DNA of 64,000 nt from Paenibacillus sp. sptzw28 (lineage in GTDB: Bacteria; Bacillota; Bacilli; Paenibacillales; Paenibacillaceae). The translations under genes and the position numbers were made by a program. The notes beneath the pieces were generated by a model, which saw nothing but the letters and a program-made list of their open reading frames with translations, searched no databases and had not been told where the DNA came from. Within the stretch, counting starts at the first letter, position 1. Each line of letters opens with the position of its first letter. Shown in pieces: positions 27,540 through 36,136 of the stretch. Where the stretch lies: the NCBI RefSeq assembly GCF_019550795.1, contig NZ_CP080545.1, forward strand, positions 3,382,001 through 3,446,000, read 5' to 3'.

Positions 27540-28130
27540 TCAGAATTGCAGGCTCAAATAGCTAATGCTGCCAAATTCGAAGCTGTGATGCAGCACCTTC
27601 GTTTCGCTATCGGGATCAGCGCTTCCCGCCGCCAGAAACAACGGAACAAAATGTTCAGGGCGCGGTACCGCATCACGGGCGTTTGGCGCCAGCTCCTCAT
27701 ACCGGAAGAGCGAAGCCCAATCCTTCGCTTGCAGCTTCTCAATCAGCCAATTGTCGAAAGCGGCGGCCCATTCTTCAGGCTTTCGGTCGCGCGACAAACC
27801 CCATTCGATCCTCTGCAAGTTGTGAACAGTGACGCCGCTGCCAACCACCAGAATATTCTCGTGCCCCAGACCGCGCAACGCTTCGCCAATCCTGAACTGG
27901 CGCTCCGCCGGCAGGAACGGATGAACCGACAGTTGAACGACGGGAATATCGGCCTTTGGAAACATCCGCGAAAGCGGCACCCAAGTACCGTGGTCGAGCC
28001 CGCGGTCGCTCATAAGAACGTCGATACTGTTCGCACGGAACCTGTCTGCTACTTGCTCCGCCAACTCTGGAGATCCGGGAGCCGGATATGTTTTCTCATA
28101 TAAGGCGGGATATTTGCCGGTAAATCCTCG
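27540..28130 (-). pseudogene. 4,5-DOPA-dioxygenase-like (LigB/YgiD) gene lacking its N-terminus
   Basis: Member of the class III extradiol dioxygenase (YgiD/DODA) family, normally about 260 residues. The remaining 195 codons begin GKYPALYEKTYPAPGSPELA and include the third and fourth metal-site histidines (GSGVTVHNL and HHSFEFGSISYLS). The first 60 or so residues, with the GHGSP and SAHW histidines that complete the zinc site, are absent: the frame begins directly after the stop codon of the GH43 gene, with no room for a promoter or start. An inactive remnant made by a deletion that ended at the 3' end of the GH43 gene. Confidence 0.88.
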
Positions 28131-28136
28131 CTTTGT

Positions 28137-29702
28137 CTATAAACCGACATATTCAAAGTAGTCGAAATCGGCATAGTTCGAGCTTGCCGATCCGTTACCG
28201 CTTGCAAAAATACCGATATACGTCCCTACGAAGCCACCCGCTTTATCCGAGCTCAACACAGTACCGTCGGCGTTTTCAACGATCGTCTCCCACCGCCCTG
28301 ATTCCGTCGCGAAATCGAAGCGCAGCGATTGACCGATCGCTTCGAATTGCAAATAAAGCTTGCCCGGGGGAACGACTTTGGAGCCAAGCACGGTCTCCTC
28401 ACCCTGCTCTCTGCATACGACCCGCACGACAGTTTGATCCTCACCACTCAGGCCGCATTCGAACCGGTATTGGAAGTCGTGGTTCTGCAGCGCCACAAGC
28501 CCTGCCGTCTCAGATGGTCCATTCGGCGTAAACTCCACAGAAGTTCTCACCGCGAAGTAAATATGCTGCTGCCTGCGTCCGACGAAGCTCGGATTCAATT
28601 CCTCAGTCATCGACTCCGGCTTCAGCCGTAACCGGAGATGGCCGGGGCGTTCCGACAAGCTCCAGAAGTCTCCCCTCGGCGTCCGGATGAAATTCCACCG
28701 ATCTTCCAGCACCGGAGCATCGAAGTGGTCACAGGCGGACAGGGATGGCCAGCGCTTCTCGGGCAAATTTGGCCGGGTCATTTCCCACTCGACGATGCCT
28801 TTCCCCGGGTTCACGACAGGCCATCCATCCTCCCATTGAACAGGAACCAGGAACGTCTCGCGCCCCATATTTCGATGGTACCCTCCATAAGGGCGTGAAG
28901 CGATACAAACCATCCACCATTCCCCGCACTGCGTCTCTATGAGGTCCGCATGACCGACATTAACGATGCCGTACTGCTTGCCCAAGTGCCGGTGCGTCAA
29001 GATCGGGTTCATTTTGCACGACTCGTACGGTCCGGTGACATTCTCGCTGCGTGCGACTGTTACCGAATGGGTGAACCCCGTACCGCCTTCAGCGATTACC
29101 AAGTAGTAGAAGCCGTTGATTTTATAGAGGTGCGGACTCTCTTGGGCATGAATCTGCTTCAAAGCGCCGTCCCACAAGCTGAATTTCGGGCCGGTCAGCT
29201 GCTTCTCCTCCAGGTCCAGCTCCTGCAGCCAAATTTCCATATGCTTCGGATACTGCTGCCCCTCCGGCGGGACCCGGTTACCGGTATAATAAACTTTGCC
29301 GTCATCGTCAAACAGCAAGGAGGGATCAATGCCTGGAGCATCATTCAGCCAGTTGGGATCCGACCAAGCGCCCGCCGGTTCCGTGGCTGTGACATAAAAA
29401 TTCCTTCTCGCGCCGGTAGCGCTTTCAACGAATGTCGTAATCATATAGAATACGCCGTTATTATACCGTATCGTTGGAGCATATATCCCGCGGGAAGTCG
29501 GGGTGCCGTCCAGATTCAATTGCGAAGGACGGTCGAGTACATGTCCAATTTGTCTCCAGTTCACTAAATCGTGACTGTGGAAGATCGGCACGCCAGGGTA
29601 ATATTCGAATGTTGACGTCACCATATAATAATCGTCTCCTACCCGGCAAATGGAAGGGTCTGGATAGAAGCCGGGCAAAATCGGGTTGCGAAACGTATTC
29701 AT
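28137..29702 (-). CDS. GH43 beta-xylosidase/alpha-L-arabinofuranosidase
   Basis: Five-bladed propeller glycosidase of family GH43 with a C-terminal beta-sandwich (DUF1349-like, about residues 330-521), 521 residues. The three catalytic acids are in place: base Asp15 in FYPDPSICR, pKa-modulating Asp126 in GIDPSLLFDDDG and acid Glu188 in HAQESPHLYK. No signal peptide, so it acts on imported oligosaccharides, probably arabino- or xylo-oligomers from pectin side chains. ATG with AGGAGG 7 nt ahead. It lies 209 bp downstream of the GH28 gene on the same strand and is likely co-regulated. The gap includes a short hairpin and a stretch that looks like the end of a lost gene (LNEMMYRLTGGKIAFTVDC). Confidence 0.93.
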   Translation of the reverse strand: MNTFRNPILPGFYPDPSICRVGDDYYMVTSTFEYYPGVPIFHSHDLVNWRQIGHVLDRPSQLNLDGTPTSRGIYAPTIRYNNGVFYMITTFVESATGARRNFYVTATEPAGAWSDPNWLNDAPGIDPSLLFDDDGKVYYTGNRVPPEGQQYPKHMEIWLQELDLEEKQLTGPKFSLWDGALKQIHAQESPHLYKINGFYYLVIAEGGTGFTHSVTVARSENVTGPYESCKMNPILTHRHLGKQYGIVNVGHADLIETQCGEWWMVCIASRPYGGYHRNMGRETFLVPVQWEDGWPVVNPGKGIVEWEMTRPNLPEKRWPSLSACDHFDAPVLEDRWNFIRTPRGDFWSLSERPGHLRLRLKPESMTEELNPSFVGRRQQHIYFAVRTSVEFTPNGPSETAGLVALQNHDFQYRFECGLSGEDQTVVRVVCREQGEETVLGSKVVPPGKLYLQFEAIGQSLRFDFATESGRWETIVENADGTVLSSDKAGGFVGTYIGIFASGNGSASSNYADFDYFEYVGL

Positions 29703-29911
29703 AGAATTACCTCCTAAGGTATGCAGCAGTCCACCGTGAAGGCGATCTTCCCGCCCGTCAGTCTGTACATCATTTCGTTTAACATCCCGGTTCCATCGGG
29801 ACGGTATATAGATGATACCGCCACGACGAACTAGGATGTGTTGGCAGCCAAAGTGACAATCCTGTTAAAGCAATGAAACAGCCCAATGTACAACGTTCAC
29901 AAGTAAAACAG

Positions 29912-31507
29912 TTACCGGGACACGGGACCCGTCACTCTTACGTCGACCCCTGATACTGCGGAAACGGACCGGTGCGTGTCCGCCGTCAACGGGTCGAGGC
30001 ATTCGATTCGGGCGGACTTTCCGCCTGTCACCGCAAGCATCGTACCGTCATCCTGTCCACCCGCGCCGGCTAAACGGATGATATCCACATCTTGGCTTTG
30101 GTGCAGCTTTACGAGCGGGCCTTCCGTCGTGTAAAGGCGGATATCCTCAAGCGTCAGGCGCTTTACATGGTGGCAAACGACGCCTCGGCGTGTAGTGGCA
30201 GTGTAATTGTGCACCGATACGCCTTCGAGCGGCAGTTCCGCTAAACCGTTCACAAGAAATGCATGTTCCCCGCCGGTGCAATTAATATCCTTCATGAGAA
30301 TGTTACGGAATACCGGCGTCTCTTCCGTAACCGGAAAGCTTTCTTCCCGGACCGTTCCCGAGCCTTCCACGCCTTCATAGAAAAGGTTGAAGGAGATCGC
30401 ATCTCCGGCGATGTCCGTCATATGAATCCGCTCAATAACGATATCTTCAACGACGCCCCCGCGTCCTCTGGCGCTCTTGAACCGAAGTCCGATATCGGTG
30501 CCCATAAACGTGCAGTCGCTGATATGCACGCGCCGGACCCCTCCGGACATCTCACTGCCGATCACGAAGCCTCCGTGCCCATGATAAACAATGCAGTTTC
30601 TAATAGCGATATACTCGCTCGGAATACCGAGCGCGCGCCCTGCTTCATCTTTTCCGGATTTCATGCAGATGGCATCGTCGCCAACGTCGAATGTGCACGA
30701 TTCTACAACTGCATGGCGGCAGGAATCTATATCCAGCCCGTCGCCGTTTTGCGCGAACCACGGATTACGCACGGTCACATTGCGGATCGTGAGATGCTCT
30801 GAAGCCCAGGGATGCAGATTCCAAGCCGCGGAGTTTTGGAAGGTTGGCCCGTCCAGCAGAATACGGCTGCATTTCCGGAAGCTCAGCAGATTCGGGCGCA
30901 AATATTCACGACAGGGCAAATAATCCGCTGCCTCCTGCTTCCCTTCCCGATGAAGCCTATCGAACTGCCCTGCTCCTTCCATCGCTGCCGCAGTCGGCCA
31001 CCAAACCTCTTCCGCTTTATCGACTATTCCGCCGGAGCGGATCAAGCGCTCCCACTGCATTTCCGTCATCTTCCACCGTTTTACCGGGCGCCACGCTTCG
31101 CCTCCGCCGTCAAATACGCCTTTGCCCGTAATCGCGACATGCTCCGCGCCTTCTGCATCCAGCGGGGACTGGCAGCGGACAGACGGTTTCCCTTCAAAAT
31201 GCGATGAAATGAGCGGGTAATCTTCGTATTGTTTGCTAAACAGCACGACCGCTCCCGCCATCGCATGCAATTCCAGCCGGCTCGTCAGCTTAAGCGGACC
31301 GGTCAACCATAAACCCGGTGGTATAATCACCCTTCCTCCGCCCGCATTCGCGCAGGCTTCCATCGCAAGGCAGAAAGCTTGCGTATTGTCGGCCCGGCCA
31401 TCGCCCGTTGCGCCGAAGTCGGTTAACCATACCGAATGGTCCGGTATTTCGGGAAGCAGTACATCCGGCATTATCCAATTGAGCTTGCTCGTTTTCTGTG
31501 ATCCCAT
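29912..31507 (-). CDS. GH28 polygalacturonase-like glycosidase
   Basis: Right-handed beta-helix glycosidase of family GH28, 531 residues, hydrolysing alpha-1,4-galacturonosyl (or rhamnogalacturonan-type) linkages. The four signature blocks are intact: NGDGLDID (nucleophile/acid Asps), VGDDAICMKSG, YHGHGGFVIGSE and RFKSARGRGG. No signal peptide is visible, suggesting exo-action on imported oligogalacturonides. ATG at 31507 chosen because GAGAGG lies 7 nt upstream; the open frame extends further without similarity. Forms a unit with GH43 downstream. It complements the secreted PL10: the lyase makes oligomers, GH28 and GH43 trim them inside. Confidence 0.93.
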   Translation of the reverse strand: MGSQKTSKLNWIMPDVLLPEIPDHSVWLTDFGATGDGRADNTQAFCLAMEACANAGGGRVIIPPGLWLTGPLKLTSRLELHAMAGAVVLFSKQYEDYPLISSHFEGKPSVRCQSPLDAEGAEHVAITGKGVFDGGGEAWRPVKRWKMTEMQWERLIRSGGIVDKAEEVWWPTAAAMEGAGQFDRLHREGKQEAADYLPCREYLRPNLLSFRKCSRILLDGPTFQNSAAWNLHPWASEHLTIRNVTVRNPWFAQNGDGLDIDSCRHAVVESCTFDVGDDAICMKSGKDEAGRALGIPSEYIAIRNCIVYHGHGGFVIGSEMSGGVRRVHISDCTFMGTDIGLRFKSARGRGGVVEDIVIERIHMTDIAGDAISFNLFYEGVEGSGTVREESFPVTEETPVFRNILMKDINCTGGEHAFLVNGLAELPLEGVSVHNYTATTRRGVVCHHVKRLTLEDIRLYTTEGPLVKLHQSQDVDIIRLAGAGGQDDGTMLAVTGGKSARIECLDPLTADTHRSVSAVSGVDVRVTGPVSR

Positions 31508-32220
31508 AGTATTTCCTCTCAATAAGTCAGAATGCGTTTCATTGACCCCCTCATTATAGAACATGAATAATACAACTTTCTTTATCGTTAATTGGTCATA
31601 TTGATGCAAAATTGAATATATATGTCCAAAATTAAGTGCATTTTACCGAAATTTATAACAAGTCCGACGGCTTCCACACGCGCTGCAAATAGTGAAATAA
31701 AAAAAGCCCCAACAGGAAGTCGGGGCAATCTCTGCACTCCAACCCTAATGGCTCCACATGTTCCATCAAGGCCAAAAATGAACACTTTTATTATTGTCTC
31801 CCTGCCCTCGTGATGAATTTTAATCTGCTGATACTGAAGTCCATTATGTATTGAATCAGCCCAAGCTTTTGCGCTACTCTTTGTGAGCTTAAGTTGTCCC
31901 ATGATGTACTGTAAAGTGGTATTTATCCTATTTTTGTTACTTTCCTACTCCATTCAAGGACTACTTTGTCGGCAAATCCTTTTCCTCTGAATTGCTCAAT
32001 CGTTAACAAACTGACCGCATTACCGTGAGATTTACATCATTGACCCGCGCCAGTTCCATTAATCGCTGCTCGATTTCGTCCAGGAAAAGAAAATTAACGA
32101 GGTGCTGTTTCTCAATAACGCGAAGCCACTTCCCATACGGGGTTCTTACCCTGCTCCGCAGACTGTTCACACCAGCGGACAATAAGTCCCTTTATGTTCG
32201 GGAAGCTAACTCTGGCAGTT
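31508..32220. other. Degenerate intergenic region with acetyltransferase-like debris
   Basis: Right part (about 31930-32215, minus strand) reads in broken frames KGLIVRWCEQSAEQGKNPVW and, further left, LTIEQFRGKGFADKVVLEWS, which look like two pieces of a GNAT acetyltransferase in the wrong order. A frame at 31588-31902 (minus, 104 codons, begins MGQLKLTKSSAKAWADSI) has no recognisable family and runs over a terminator. I see no intact gene here. Confidence 0.4.
31698..31730 (-). terminator. Terminator within the degenerate region
   Basis: gcccc / ggggc hairpin followed on the minus strand by seven Ts. It would end a transcript coming from the 31.9 kb debris. Confidence 0.55.
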
Positions 32221-32244
32221 AAAAAAGACACCGGAGTGGTGTCT
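32221..32244 (-). terminator. Terminator of the hut operon
   Basis: agacacc-ggagt-ggtgtct stem followed on the minus strand by six Ts, 12 bp beyond the last hut-operon gene. Confidence 0.85.
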
Positions 32245-32255
32245 TCTGCAGACTA

Positions 32256-33569
32256 TTAATTCCACTTTTCAAATAGTCGATCGATTTTGTCGACAATCGA
32301 TTGTTCCGATACCGTTTGAAGTATTCCCTCTTCAACGATAACTTTTCCGTTAACCACGACTTCCTTAATCGCTCCCGGCTGAAGCGAATAGACAATGTTA
32401 GCGAAGAGCTCCCGTTTCGGAGTCAATGAGAGATCGTTCACATCAAGCGTAATAAAATCCGCTTTATAACCCTCTTGGATGATCCCTACAGGCAGCCGCA
32501 GCAGCTCCCCGCCGACTTTCGTGCCCATGTCGAAAACCTGTTTCGCATTGATACACGTACCGTCGAGGCGGTTCACCTTTTGCAATAAAGAGCACATTCT
32601 CATCTCTTCAAAAACACTGATTCGGTTATTGCTGCAGGCGCCGTCGGAACCCAGTGATATTCTCACGCCCGCTTGAAGCAAGTCTGGAATTCGCGTTACG
32701 CCGTCCGATAGGAACATATTGCTTGAAGGGCAATAAGCCAGCGCTGCCTTGCGATCCCCAAGCAGCTTGATTTCCGAGTCGTCCAACCACACCAGATGAA
32801 TTGCCAGCATCCTCTCATCGACAACGCCAAGGTGGTTCAAATAGTGAACGGGTCTTAATCGGTACTTCTCGAGCGTCTCTTCAACCTCAAACATTTCCTC
32901 AGCGACATGGATGTGAAATGGAGTGTCCAGCTCCTGGGCCAAGCGGTGACCGGCTTTGATCATTTCCGGGGAGGCGGCATGCGGACTGTGCGGGGCAGGA
33001 TGGATGTCAATCATCGGATCGCCTTGGTATTTGACCGCAAGACTTCGCGTTCTTTGCACCGCATCCACTGCCGTCTCCCGGAAACCGGCCGGCGCACCGG
33101 CCCAATCGTACATTGTGCGGGCCAGCACGAGGCGGATACCCAAATCCTTGGCTGCCTGAATGACAGCCTCGTCGGTACCATTGCCGCCGTTATGGACGTA
33201 GAAGAAGTCACTAACCGTTGTAACGCCGTATTTCAACATTTCGCCGAATGCGAACAGAGCTCCGGTGTATATGGCGTCTTCATCAAGGAGCGGACTATAT
33301 TTATAGAGAGCCTGGTCGCGCCATTCGAGAAACGGCCGGTCTACGGCAATTCCTCTTAGCAGGCTTTGGAACGAATGATTGTGGGCGTTAACGGTTCCCG
33401 GAACGATCGCTTTCTTGCTCCAATTTTTAAGTTTAACACCGGTATATTTCGCTTGTAACGCCTCGGCGTCCCCTACCTCCTTAATCACACCATTGTCCAC
33501 CAGAATGGCAAGGCCTTTTTGAAATTTATCCTTGTAGTAGATGGATTCCGCTTTATACAGAACTTTCAT
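32256..33569 (-). CDS. Amidohydrolase, probable formiminoglutamate deiminase (HutF-like)
   Basis: Metal-dependent amidohydrolase of the cytosine deaminase/TrzN/HutF group, 437 residues. Metal ligands: H63 and H65 in NAHNHSF, a histidine in FHIHVAEE, one in LAIHLVWL and Asp in GSDGACSNN. VSDFFYVHNGG resembles the HutF signature FHYVHH. As last gene of an operon with hutU and hutI it most likely deiminates N-formimino-L-glutamate to N-formylglutamate plus ammonia. A guanine or 8-oxoguanine deaminase is the alternative from sequence alone. It starts 14 bp after the M20 hydrolase gene and ends at a strong terminator. Confidence 0.8.
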   Translation of the reverse strand: MKVLYKAESIYYKDKFQKGLAILVDNGVIKEVGDAEALQAKYTGVKLKNWSKKAIVPGTVNAHNHSFQSLLRGIAVDRPFLEWRDQALYKYSPLLDEDAIYTGALFAFGEMLKYGVTTVSDFFYVHNGGNGTDEAVIQAAKDLGIRLVLARTMYDWAGAPAGFRETAVDAVQRTRSLAVKYQGDPMIDIHPAPHSPHAASPEMIKAGHRLAQELDTPFHIHVAEEMFEVEETLEKYRLRPVHYLNHLGVVDERMLAIHLVWLDDSEIKLLGDRKAALAYCPSSNMFLSDGVTRIPDLLQAGVRISLGSDGACSNNRISVFEEMRMCSLLQKVNRLDGTCINAKQVFDMGTKVGGELLRLPVGIIQEGYKADFITLDVNDLSLTPKRELFANIVYSLQPGAIKEVVVNGKVIVEEGILQTVSEQSIVDKIDRLFEKWN

Positions 33570-33583
33570 ATCGGTCTCCCTTC

Positions 33584-34849
33584 TTAACGGTCCAAGCGCC
33601 GGTCCAGCTCCAAGATGGTATGGAGCAGCACATTCGATACCTTCCCGATATCATCCATCCGGCTAAATTCTTCAGGGCAATGGCTTTTGCCTCCGATGCT
33701 TGGAACAAACAGCATCCCGCTTCTAGTGATGGACGCCATGTGCGTCGCGTCGTGGCCCGCCATGCTTCCAAGCAAATAGTACGGATAGCCGAGTGCAATT
33801 GATTGTTCTTGGCTCACTTGAACGATCACTTCATCCATTGGAGCCGGATCTTGATCAAGCATTACTCTTCTATTCACCTTGGCGGCCCGCTTACGTTCAA
33901 TATCGTGAATTCGGCGCTCCCAGGCCTGTATGACTTCGCGGATCTCATCCCGGCTTTTCCCGCGAATGTCCACAATAAATGCGGCTTCCTCGGGGATGAT
34001 ATTGGCTGCATTCGGCTTTATGCTGATTCGTCCGACCGTCCCGACCGTCTCGCTCGCCGGATGCTTCCGGCATACGTCCTCCAGCGCAAGAATGATTTCG
34101 GAGGCCGCCGTCAATGCGTCGCTGCGGTCTTCCATCAGCGTCGTTCCGGCATGATTAGCCTCTCCGCGAACAATAACTTCCTCCCTGTATATGCCCGTAA
34201 TCGCGGTGACGTTGCCGACTGGAATATTTCGGTTAAACAACCGCTTTCCTTGTTCGACGTGGACTTCAAGATACGCACCTACTTGCCGTGCATTTCGGAC
34301 GGCAGCCTCAATATGATCCGGATCGCCACCCGCCGTGACGATTGCTTCAGTTAACAGTTGACCTTGTGGATCCGTTACACCGTCGATATGTTTTTTTGTC
34401 AGCTTGCCGGTAATGATCCTGCTGCCGAGCGTAGACAATCCGAACGGGTTCGGCTCTTCCGCACTGAATGAGACGAGCTCAAGCGGATGCCTCGTTTGAA
34501 CGCCATGGTCACCCAGCACGTTCATCACTTCAAGAGCGATCAAGACGCCAAGGGCACCATCATATTTCCCTCCGTTTGGAACTGTGTCGATATGCGAACC
34601 GAAAGTAATGGCGGGAAGAGCCGGCTTAGTACCCGCACGTTTACCCCAAATATTCGCGGCCTGATCGACCCGGACTTCCAATGACAGCTCATTAAGCCGT
34701 TCTTTCAGCCAATCCCTTGCTTCCAGTTCCGCCGGGGTAAACGCAGTGCGGTCCATACCGCCCCGGTCATTTTGACCGAACTCGGCTAACGCTTGGATGC
34801 TGGCTTCCAGCCGCGCCGCATTAATCCGAAGCTTTTCTTCTGTTTGCAA
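33584..34849 (-). CDS. Zn-dependent M20 hydrolase (N-carbamoyl/N-acyl amino acid amidohydrolase)
   Basis: Hydantoinase/carbamoylase family amidase, relative of allantoate amidohydrolase (AllC) and N-carbamoyl-L-amino acid hydrolase, 421 residues. Two-metal site residues visible: GSHIDTVPNGG, YDGALGV, FSAEEPNPFG (bridging Glu), YLEVHVEQG and GGKSHCPEEFS near the end; the dimerisation domain (about 215-330) includes ANHAGTT. It overlaps hutI by 29 bp and precedes the HutF-like gene by 14 bp, so it belongs to the urocanate operon. Because no hutG is present, it may hydrolyse N-formylglutamate to formate and glutamate; this is inference from context. TTG start, weakly supported by GGCGGTG upstream. 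Confidence 0.85.
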   Translation of the reverse strand: MQTEEKLRINAARLEASIQALAEFGQNDRGGMDRTAFTPAELEARDWLKERLNELSLEVRVDQAANIWGKRAGTKPALPAITFGSHIDTVPNGGKYDGALGVLIALEVMNVLGDHGVQTRHPLELVSFSAEEPNPFGLSTLGSRIITGKLTKKHIDGVTDPQGQLLTEAIVTAGGDPDHIEAAVRNARQVGAYLEVHVEQGKRLFNRNIPVGNVTAITGIYREEVIVRGEANHAGTTLMEDRSDALTAASEIILALEDVCRKHPASETVGTVGRISIKPNAANIIPEEAAFIVDIRGKSRDEIREVIQAWERRIHDIERKRAAKVNRRVMLDQDPAPMDEVIVQVSQEQSIALGYPYYLLGSMAGHDATHMASITRSGMLFVPSIGGKSHCPEEFSRMDDIGKVSNVLLHTILELDRRLDR

Positions 34850-36131
34850 TGATTACACCGCCTTGGGCTACGATTTCTCCGTTTTTAATAACCGTATCGA
34901 CAAGATTGACGGCAAAGTTATATTGAAGCGTCTGGTAATTCGGAGCGTCAAACAGAACCAGATCCGCTTTCTTACCGACCTCAATGCTTCCGATTTGATC
35001 CGCTCTATTAATGGCATGAGCCGCATTTATCGTTGCCGCAGTCAGTACTTCGGCAGGTGTCATTCTCATCGACAAGCAGGCAATGTTCATGACGAAAGGC
35101 ATGGATTGGGTCGGGGAAGAGCCGGGATTGCAGTCAGTAGAGAGCGCAACCGCCACTCCTTCCTCAATCATCTTTCTTGCCCGCGCGGGTTTCTCCATAA
35201 GGAATAATGCGGTCGCAGGCAGCAGGACGGCAATCGTATTGCTGCTTGCCAACGCTTGAATGCCGGCATTTGAGACTTGCAGCAGATGCTCTGCGGAAAC
35301 AGCGCCAACCTCTGCCGCAAGCTCGGCACCGCCGGTTTGAACAATTTCGTCGGCATGGATCTTTGCTGTTAATCCGAATGCTTGGCCTGCTTGAAGAATT
35401 TTCCTGGACTGCTCCACCGTAAAGACGCCTTCCTCGCAGAACACATCGCAAAACTCCGCCAGCTTGCGGGCCGCTACAAGTGGAATCATCCGTTCAATAA
35501 TGAGATTTACAAATTCGTCCGGATTGTCTTTGTATTCGTCGGGTATCGCATGGGCGCCCATAAACGTGGAAACCACGTCGACCGGATGAATCTCGTTCAG
35601 CCTGCGGGCCGCTTCAAGTTGTTTGATCTCATCCTGGACCGTCAATCCGTATCCGCTTTTCGCCTCAATTGTAGTTACTCCGTGCAGCAGGAAACGGTCC
35701 AGCCTGGCGTAACCTTGTTCAATCAGATGCTCCAAAGAGGCTGCTCTGGTGCTGCGGGTAGAGCTCAGTATTCCGCCGCCTTTTTTCAAAATATCAATGT
35801 ATTTGACGCCCTGAAGCCTCAACTCGAATTCCTTCTCACGGGTTCCTGCATACACCAAATGAGTATGAGGATCGACGAGTCCCGGTGCGGCCACTTTACC
35901 AGAGGCATCGATGGTATAAACTTCGCCTTTAACTGATTCCAGAAATGCCGCGGCATCATTATCGGAACCGACAAAAGCGATCCGTTCGCCGATGAGAACA
36001 ACACTACCTTTCTCAATAACGCCGATATCGGACATCGCCTTGCCTCTTTTAGGGGCGCTGCCTGCCACTCTCATTGTGACGACCTGAGCAGCCGATTTAA
36101 TATGCGTAATAGCTGTCATTGTGCCGCCCAT
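34821..36131 (-). CDS. hutI: Imidazolonepropionase
   Basis: Third enzyme of histidine breakdown: hydrolyses 4-imidazolone-5-propionate to N-formimino-L-glutamate. About 436 residues, with HutI motifs DPHTHLVYAGTR (metal His pair), EAKSGYGL, CDVFCEEGVFT, KIHADE and STDCNPGSSPTQSM. The gene starts within or just after the hutU stop codon: a TTG at 36140 overlaps that stop, and ATGs lie at 36131 and 36119; 36131 is chosen arbitrarily as the first ATG. Cytoplasmic, translationally coupled to hutU. Confidence 0.95.
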   Translation of the reverse strand: MGGTMTAITHIKSAAQVVTMRVAGSAPKRGKAMSDIGVIEKGSVVLIGERIAFVGSDNDAAAFLESVKGEVYTIDASGKVAAPGLVDPHTHLVYAGTREKEFELRLQGVKYIDILKKGGGILSSTRSTRAASLEHLIEQGYARLDRFLLHGVTTIEAKSGYGLTVQDEIKQLEAARRLNEIHPVDVVSTFMGAHAIPDEYKDNPDEFVNLIIERMIPLVAARKLAEFCDVFCEEGVFTVEQSRKILQAGQAFGLTAKIHADEIVQTGGAELAAEVGAVSAEHLLQVSNAGIQALASSNTIAVLLPATALFLMEKPARARKMIEEGVAVALSTDCNPGSSPTQSMPFVMNIACLSMRMTPAEVLTAATINAAHAINRADQIGSIEVGKKADLVLFDAPNYQTLQYNFAVNLVDTVIKNGEIVAQGGVIIANRRKASD

Positions 36132-36136
36132 TGTAC

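Noticed and set aside
28950..29567. Plus-strand frame of 205 codons inside the GH43 gene.
   Set aside because: Antisense shadow without ribosome site or similarity; GH43 has all three catalytic acids in the other strand.
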